Source: Halodurantibacterium flavum (GTDB lineage Bacteria > Pseudomonadota > Alphaproteobacteria > Rhodobacterales > Rhodobacteraceae). Taken from it: a stretch of 64,000 bases of DNA. The stretch covers positions 62,001-126,000 of the forward strand of contig NZ_JBHUGH010000003.1 in the NCBI RefSeq assembly GCF_042681825.1, read 5' to 3'. Numbering within the stretch: position 1 is the first letter of the stretch; each line of letters starts with the position of its first letter. A model generated the notes under the pieces. It was not told where the DNA came from. It worked only from the letters and a program-made list of their open reading frames with translations, and did not search any database. Shown here piece after piece: positions 59,305-64,000 of the stretch. A program made the position numbers and the translations under genes.

Positions 59305-61599
59305 TCAGTTCGGGTTGTCCACCCGCACCGTCACCTGCGCGCGGCCCCGCACCGCCTCGGGCCAGTGCAGATGCACTTGCCGCCGGCTGCTGCCCTGCTC
59401 GACCGAGGCATGGGACGCGACGCTGCGCACCACCCCGCCCGCATTCGTCAGCGGCCCCTCGGGCATCACCGCCTGCACCAGCCGCGCCCAGCCGCCAAAG
59501 GGCAGGAAGTCGCCCGCATCCACCGCCCAGGTCGTGGCGGCCGTGTTCTGGTCATGGCGGATGACCACCGGGCTTGCGGTCATCTGGGTGATCCCGTTGA
59601 ACGTGTTGCCGTCAAAGGTGATGTTGCGGAACCGGCTGTAGTCGAGCGGCGCAAAGGTCGTGTCCACCCCGTCGACCCGGTCCACGGTGGCGCTGAAGGT
59701 GCGGAACGTGTTGCCGCAGCAATAGTATCCGTGCACGAAATGCCCCGGCCCATAGGGCTTGATCACCAGCCAGCGGAACCACGGCGCCACGTTCGACGCG
59801 ATGAAGATGTTGCCCGTCACCGTCAGCCCGCCGAACGAGAATTGGTTGAAGAAGGCGGGGTTCGCCTCATGCTCGTTCGTCATCTCGATGGAACAGTTGT
59901 CGATGTAGTTGCCCGTCACGGTCGATTTGACATTCGCCGTGGTCAGGATCAGCCCGCCGACCCGCGTGCCGTTCTGTTCGTCGTCACCGTTGAAGAAATG
60001 GTTGCCGACGAACATGTGCCCCGTGCCCGCGCAGACCCCGAAATGCAGGAACCGTGCCGCGCGGTTGTTGCGCACCTTCACGTCATTGGCGTTGACGTTG
60101 AAGACGATGGTCTTGCGGTCGGCCACCCGCAGCGGCATCTCGTTGGAAATGAACTGGCAGCGGTCGATGAACATCCCCTGACAGCCCCGCCCCGGCGAGG
60201 TGATGGCCCGGTCGCGCGGCCGGTTGATGACGCAGTCCGACACGCGGAAGGTCAGGCCGGCGGGCGACAAGAGGATACCGCTCGCCTGCCCGTTGCACAG
60301 GAACTCGCAATTCGTGACCTCGAACGCGCTGAGCGAGCTGAACCCCGAGAAATCGAGCACATAGCGGAACCGCGTGAAGGTAAAGACCTGCGTGCCCGCG
60401 GCATCGTAAAGCGGCTGGCTCAGCGTGATGGTGCCCGTGGCGGGGTTCGTCGCCCGCACATAGACCTCGCGGCCAACGCCCCGCCCGGTGATCAGCGCGC
60501 CCACCGGCACATTGGCGATGTTCGCCACATTGCTCAGGACCAGCGGGTCGGCGGGGGCATAGCTCGCCTGCGATGTGACGGTCACAGGGTTCCAGGCGGG
60601 GCTTTCCTGAATATTGAACTGCCCGTTGGTCAGGATGCGGCGGGTCGCAAAGGTCGTGTGGTTCCCCACGGCGGCCTGCACGTCGATCGGCGCCTCCAGC
60701 TCCAGCCGCCGGCCGCAGAGGTCAAAGCTGATATGGTCGGCAAAGTTGAAGAGCGCCTGCAAACCGCGGCGCAGGCCCTCTTCCTCGGACCCGAAGGCCG
60801 CGGCATAGCTCGGCAGGTCGAAATTCCGTGTCAGGGCTAGCCGCTTGTCGGCGGGCATGGCGACCCGCCCCTCGAACCGCACCGGCGCGTTGAACGTCAC
60901 ATGATCGGCCAGCCGGTAGATGCCTGCGGGCACCAGCACCTGCCCGCCGGACGCCGCCGCCGCGTCGGCCGCCAGAAAGGCCGCGCGGTCATTCGCCACC
61001 CCGTCGCCCACCGCGCCAAAGTCGCGCACATCGACCCAGTCCATCATCTTGCGGGCGAAAAAGCCCGTGACATCCTCGACCTGGATATCGTCGATCCGCA
61101 CCACGCCCCCATTGCCGCCCGTCAGGTCCAGCCCCAGATGGCCATAGGCCGCGCCCGTCCCCCAAGGCATGTCCACGCCGGGGCGACTTCCGCTGCCCAG
61201 AATGGCGCTGACCGTCACCACCTGCCCATAGGCCGAAAGCTGGACCGATGGCCCCACCTGCACCACGCCGGCGATATTCGCCCCCTGGGCGTTTGCCGCC
61301 CAGCCCGCGATCCGCACGGCGGGCAGCGTGCCGCTGATGGCCTTCACCCGGGCCGTGACCCGCAGATACATCCCGGGCACAAGGGGGGTCTGCCCCATAT
61401 GCCGCAATCGCTGCGTGGCCTCAATCTTCTGCAATTCGAGACAGCCGCCGAAATCCTGATCGGCGGGCACATAGGCCGCGTTGGGCGCGTTCAGATAGGT
61501 CGCACTGCCCGGCGTGCCGGTCTCGCGCGACCATAGACCCAGACCCTCGGAAAACCGCGCCGGCATCAGCGCGAAGCCGTCGGTAACTGCCATGTTCAT
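59305..61599 (-). CDS. Beta-helix (GH28-related/pectate-lyase-3) protein, possible GTA head-spike component
   Basis: A 764-residue protein; the start at 61599 has an AGGGGAA site. The first ~200 residues (MNMAVTDGFALMPARFSEGL, TPGSATYLNAPNAAYVPADQD) form a carbohydrate-binding-like or capsid-attachment domain. The beta-helix begins at VRDFGAVGDGVANDRAAFLAA, the Pectate_lyase_3 signature, with many NxF/VTGN turns. There is no signal peptide, unlike exported polysaccharide lyases. From memory this resembles Rhodobacterales head-spike proteins of gene transfer agents, which lie outside the main GTA cluster. Confidence 0.72.
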   Translation of the reverse strand: MNMAVTDGFALMPARFSEGLGLWSRETGTPGSATYLNAPNAAYVPADQDFGGCLELQKIEATQRLRHMGQTPLVPGMYLRVTARVKAISGTLPAVRIAGWAANAQGANIAGVVQVGPSVQLSAYGQVVTVSAILGSGSRPGVDMPWGTGAAYGHLGLDLTGGNGGVVRIDDIQVEDVTGFFARKMMDWVDVRDFGAVGDGVANDRAAFLAADAAAASGGQVLVPAGIYRLADHVTFNAPVRFEGRVAMPADKRLALTRNFDLPSYAAAFGSEEEGLRRGLQALFNFADHISFDLCGRRLELEAPIDVQAAVGNHTTFATRRILTNGQFNIQESPAWNPVTVTSQASYAPADPLVLSNVANIANVPVGALITGRGVGREVYVRATNPATGTITLSQPLYDAAGTQVFTFTRFRYVLDFSGFSSLSAFEVTNCEFLCNGQASGILLSPAGLTFRVSDCVINRPRDRAITSPGRGCQGMFIDRCQFISNEMPLRVADRKTIVFNVNANDVKVRNNRAARFLHFGVCAGTGHMFVGNHFFNGDDEQNGTRVGGLILTTANVKSTVTGNYIDNCSIEMTNEHEANPAFFNQFSFGGLTVTGNIFIASNVAPWFRWLVIKPYGPGHFVHGYYCCGNTFRTFSATVDRVDGVDTTFAPLDYSRFRNITFDGNTFNGITQMTASPVVIRHDQNTAATTWAVDAGDFLPFGGWARLVQAVMPEGPLTNAGGVVRSVASHASVEQGSSRRQVHLHWPEAVRGRAQVTVRVDNPN

Positions 61600-61739
61600 G
61601 TGAAATTCCCCTGCTTTTCCCCGGCGCGGGGGCCAGACGCACCGCCCCCGCCGCCGTTGCAAGCGGTTGGGGGGCGGCATCCTGGCCCTGATGACCGAAA
61701 GCTAGCAGCAGGGGTTTAAGAAGGCTTAACCACACCGTT

Positions 61740-61763
61740 CGGTGGGTGCCGCAACACCCACCG
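61740..61763 (-). terminator. Hairpin after lysK, possible terminator
   Basis: CGGTGGGTG (61740-61748) pairs with CACCCACCG (61755-61763) around a 6-nt loop, 7 bp beyond the lysK stop. There is no strong T-run, so termination may be partial or protein-assisted. Confidence 0.45.
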
Positions 61764-61769
61764 CGGGCC

Positions 61770-63350
61770 TCAGGCCGGGGTCTCTCCGGACAGCGCCTTC
61801 TCGATCAGCCCGATGGTCTCCCCGACCCCGTAAAGGGCGATGAACCCGCCGAACCGCGGCCCCTGGCTCGCGCCCAGCAACACCTCGTAAAGCGCGGTGA
61901 ACCAGTCCCGCAGCGGCTCGAAACCGTGGTCCTTTCCGACAGCGAAAACAAGGCTTTGCAGCTCTTCGGCATCCAGCCCGCCCTGCCAGTCCTTCAGGCG
62001 TGCGACCAGATCCTCCATCGCCGCGCGTTCCTTGTCCGTCGGCGCCCGGAAGGCCCGCGTCGGCGCCGCGAAATCGCGGAAATAGCGCACCGCGAATTCG
62101 GCCGCCGCATCCAGATCGGGGTTGCCCTCGGGTGTTGCGTCGGGGGCGTAGCGGCGGATGAACCCCCATAGCCCCGCCTTGTCCCGCGCCCCCGCCACCG
62201 CCGCCAGATTGAGCAGCATGGCAAAGGACACGACCATCCGCGATTCGGGCGGATTGCCGTGATGGATGTGCCAGACCGGGTTGTTCGCCCGCCCCGCCAC
62301 GTCCTGCCCCGGATAGGCCTTGAGCTGCTGGTGATATTCGTCCACCGCCCGGGGGATGACGTCGAAATACATCCGCTTGGCAGTCTTGGGCTTCTGATAC
62401 ATGAAATAGGCGAGGCTTTCCGGGCTGGCATAGGTCAGCCATTCGTCGATCGTCAGCCCGTTCCCCTTGGATTTGGAGATCTTCTCGCCGTTCTGATCCA
62501 GAAACAGCTCATAGGTGAAATGCTCGGGCTTGCGGCCGCCCAGTATCTCGCAGATCCGGTCATAGATCGGCGTGTTGGTGGAATGGTCCTTGCCATACAT
62601 CTCGAAATCGACGTCCAGCGCCGCCCAGCGCGCGCCGAAATCGGGCTTCCACTGCAGCTTGACGTTGCCGCCGGTGACCGGCAGCGTCCATTCGCGCCCG
62701 TCCTCGTCGTCGAATGTGATGGTCGCGTCCTGCGCGTTCACCTGCTTCAGCGGCACATAAAGCACCCGCCCCGTTTCGGGATGGATCGGCAGGAAGATCG
62801 AATAGGTCTGCTGCCGCTCTTCGCGCAAGGACGCCAGCATCACCGCCATAAGTTCGTCATAACGCTCGGCAGCCCGCCGCAGCACCGTGTCGAATTGGCC
62901 CGAGCGGTAGAACTCCGTCGCGCTGATGAACTCGTACTCGAACCCGAAGGTATCGAGAAACCGCCGCAGCATCGCGTTGTTATGATGGCCAAAGCTCTCG
63001 TATTCCCCGAACGGGTCGGGGACGGATGTCAGCGGCCGCTGCAGATGTTCGCGCAGCATGTCGGGGTTCGGCACGTTTTCGGGGACCTTGCGCATCCCGT
63101 CCAGATCGTCCGAAAAACAGATCAGCCGCGTCGGGATGTCGCTGATCGCCTCAAAGGCGCGGCGGACCATCGTCGTGCGGGCGACCTCGCCAAAGGTGCC
63201 GATATGCGGCAGCCCGGACGGGCCATAGCCGGTCTCGAACAGGACGTAACCCTTTTCGGGCGGCGCCTTTTCATAGCGTTTGAGCAGCCGGCGCGCTTCC
63301 TCAAAAGGCCAGGCTTTCGAATTCATCGCGGCATCGCGCAGGTCCGACAT
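61770..63350 (-). CDS. lysK: Lysyl-tRNA synthetase, class I
   Basis: A 526-residue class I LysRS, the type found in archaea and alphaproteobacteria rather than the common class II enzyme. HIGH appears as PHIGT in GYGPSGLPHIGTFGE and KMSKS as KISKSKGNG. DDLDGMRKVPENVPN and EMYGKDHSTNTPIYDRICE are also conserved. It is transcribed alone toward the beta-helix gene. Confidence 0.97.
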   Translation of the reverse strand: MSDLRDAAMNSKAWPFEEARRLLKRYEKAPPEKGYVLFETGYGPSGLPHIGTFGEVARTTMVRRAFEAISDIPTRLICFSDDLDGMRKVPENVPNPDMLREHLQRPLTSVPDPFGEYESFGHHNNAMLRRFLDTFGFEYEFISATEFYRSGQFDTVLRRAAERYDELMAVMLASLREERQQTYSIFLPIHPETGRVLYVPLKQVNAQDATITFDDEDGREWTLPVTGGNVKLQWKPDFGARWAALDVDFEMYGKDHSTNTPIYDRICEILGGRKPEHFTYELFLDQNGEKISKSKGNGLTIDEWLTYASPESLAYFMYQKPKTAKRMYFDVIPRAVDEYHQQLKAYPGQDVAGRANNPVWHIHHGNPPESRMVVSFAMLLNLAAVAGARDKAGLWGFIRRYAPDATPEGNPDLDAAAEFAVRYFRDFAAPTRAFRAPTDKERAAMEDLVARLKDWQGGLDAEELQSLVFAVGKDHGFEPLRDWFTALYEVLLGASQGPRFGGFIALYGVGETIGLIEKALSGETPA

Positions 63351-63467
63351 GTCTCAAACTTCCCGCTGGACCGGGGCCCCATGCCCCGGCAAGGCCCCGT
63401 CTCCCTATTGCCCGCGCCCCGCGCCGTCAATAATCTGGGCCCTGTTCTATGAGGAAAGGAAGCCCCC

Positions 63468-63890
63468 GTGGCGAGTGACTCCCCGCTGATTTCGCCCCAG
63501 GACGCGCTGGTCGCGGTGATGATCGCCGTCTCGGTCGCGGACGAACAGCTGCGCACGGTCGAATTGCAGACCATCCAGCGGATCGTGAAACACCTGCCCG
63601 TGTTCGAGGGCTATGACAGCGACCGCCCCCGTCAGGTCTGGCAGACCGTGATGGACATCTTCGACGACGAGGACGGGCTCGATGCGCTCTTCGGGATCAT
63701 CCGCGACGCGCTGCCGGACCGGCTTTATGAGACCGCCTATGCGCTCGCTTGCGATGTCGCCGCCGCCGACGGCACGCTGCGCGAGGCCGAACTTCGCCTG
63801 CTGGAGGAAATCCGGTATGAGCTGAACATCGACCGGCTCCACGCCGCGGCGATCGAAAGGGGTGCCCGCGCGCGCCACTTGCGCGCGTGA
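63468..63890 (+). CDS. TerB family protein
   Basis: A 140-residue helical protein starting with GTG at 63468 after GGAAAGGAAG. Two pseudo-symmetric halves each have an acidic metal-binding turn: IAVSVADEQLRTVE and CDVAAADGTLREAE, as in TerB. TerB is named for tellurite resistance, but isolated copies like this one occur without other ter genes and have no proven role. The last ten residues (RGARARHLRA) are encoded by the first unit of the tandem repeat that follows. Confidence 0.85.
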   Translation: MASDSPLISPQDALVAVMIAVSVADEQLRTVELQTIQRIVKHLPVFEGYDSDRPRQVWQTVMDIFDDEDGLDALFGIIRDALPDRLYETAYALACDVAAADGTLREAELRLLEEIRYELNIDRLHAAAIERGARARHLRA

Positions 63891-63989
63891 ACTAAAGGAT
63901 CTGCGCGCCACTTGCGCGCGTAAACTAAAAGGGCTCCGCGCCGCTTGCGCGCGTGAAGCAAAGGCCCGCGCGCCATCTGCGCGCGCAGG
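63866..63989. repeat. Palindromic 33-bp tandem repeats
   Basis: Four units of 32-33 bp carry a GCGCGC-CACTT-GCGCGC hairpin followed by GTRAACTAAARGG-like linker. The cores GCGCCA/G start at 63872, 63905, 63938 and 63970. The first unit overlaps the end of the TerB gene; the array stops about 10 bp before the window edge, where the sequence changes. Confidence 0.9.
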
Positions 63990-64000
63990 CCGACACCCAG

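Noticed and set aside
63468..63890. Tellurite resistance operon
   Set aside because: Only a lone TerB domain is seen, without terC, terD or terZ.
63866..63989. Possible CRISPR array
   Set aside because: The units are contiguous, with similar linkers rather than unique spacers, contain long palindromes, and no cas gene is near. Four units only.

Overview
The window is high-GC alphaproteobacterial chromosome, most likely from the Rhodobacteraceae/Paracoccaceae (Rhodobacterales). This rests on gene content: a PhyR-NepR-EcfG stress locus, UPF0262 and DUF2948 next to hisD and murA, a class I lysyl-tRNA synthetase, a B12-dependent ribonucleotide reductase, and a tandem glycine riboswitch before gcvTHP. 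No prophage, CRISPR array or intact insertion sequence is visible. One degenerate IS5-type transposase fragment lies near 29 kb.

Layout. 0-1.8 kb: the end of a PRC-barrel protein, then stress genes (CsbD, DUF883, a holin-like membrane protein, DUF1328) and tRNA-Ala(CGC). 1.8-6.4 kb: glycine cleavage system with its riboswitch. 6.5-13.7 kb: mixed housekeeping genes (gltX, a zincin, an MBL hydrolase, wrbA, nadE) and a secreted protein made almost wholly of MORN repeats. 14-20 kb: nrdJ, deoC and a two-domain ALDH16-type aldehyde dehydrogenase. 20-28.5 kb: aroQ, a fosmidomycin-resistance-type MFS pump, rarD and a five-gene dipeptide/oligopeptide-type ABC importer. 28.5-29.3 kb: gene-free DNA with the transposase fragment. 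29.3-37.5 kb: a long, tightly overlapped minus-strand run (murA, DUF2948, hisD, UPF0262, LMW-phosphatase, SnoaL, GNAT, nitrilase, infA, maf, RNase E/G, yacG). 37.6-44 kb: tRNA-Thr(GGT), a second DUF1328 gene and the general stress response regulators phyR, nepR, ecfG and a HisKA_2 kinase, followed by PRC-barrel and AI-2E-family genes. 44-47.3 kb: ycjF/ycjX-like pair and truA. 47.3-57.1 kb: a minus-strand acetate operon (acs, adk, DUF4212 and VC_2705-type symporter, cNMP/CBS/DUF294 protein, membrane protein, response regulator, degenerate kinase fused to a DnaQ-type exonuclease). 57.4-64 kb: SulP transporter, a beta-helix protein resembling a gene-transfer-agent head spike component, lysK and a TerB protein, with two clusters of short GC-rich tandem repeats.

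Two systems stand out. First, reading for the EcfG consensus (GGAAC-N16/17-CGTT) finds good matches before csbD, DUF883, both DUF1328 genes, phyR, nepR-ecfG, the PRC-barrel gene and the AI-2E gene. The window therefore holds both the regulators of the general stress response and a local part of their probable regulon. phyR and nepR are read from two interdigitated, oppositely facing promoters. Second, the acetate operon ends in a membrane-anchored PAS/kinase-like protein whose phospho-acceptor His position is Glu and whose C-terminus is a complete DEDDh exonuclease. It is translationally coupled to a receiver-only response regulator, which suggests an unusual signalling or nucleotide-processing output tied to acetate use.

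All calls come from reading the sequence and from knowledge of families; no database search was run.
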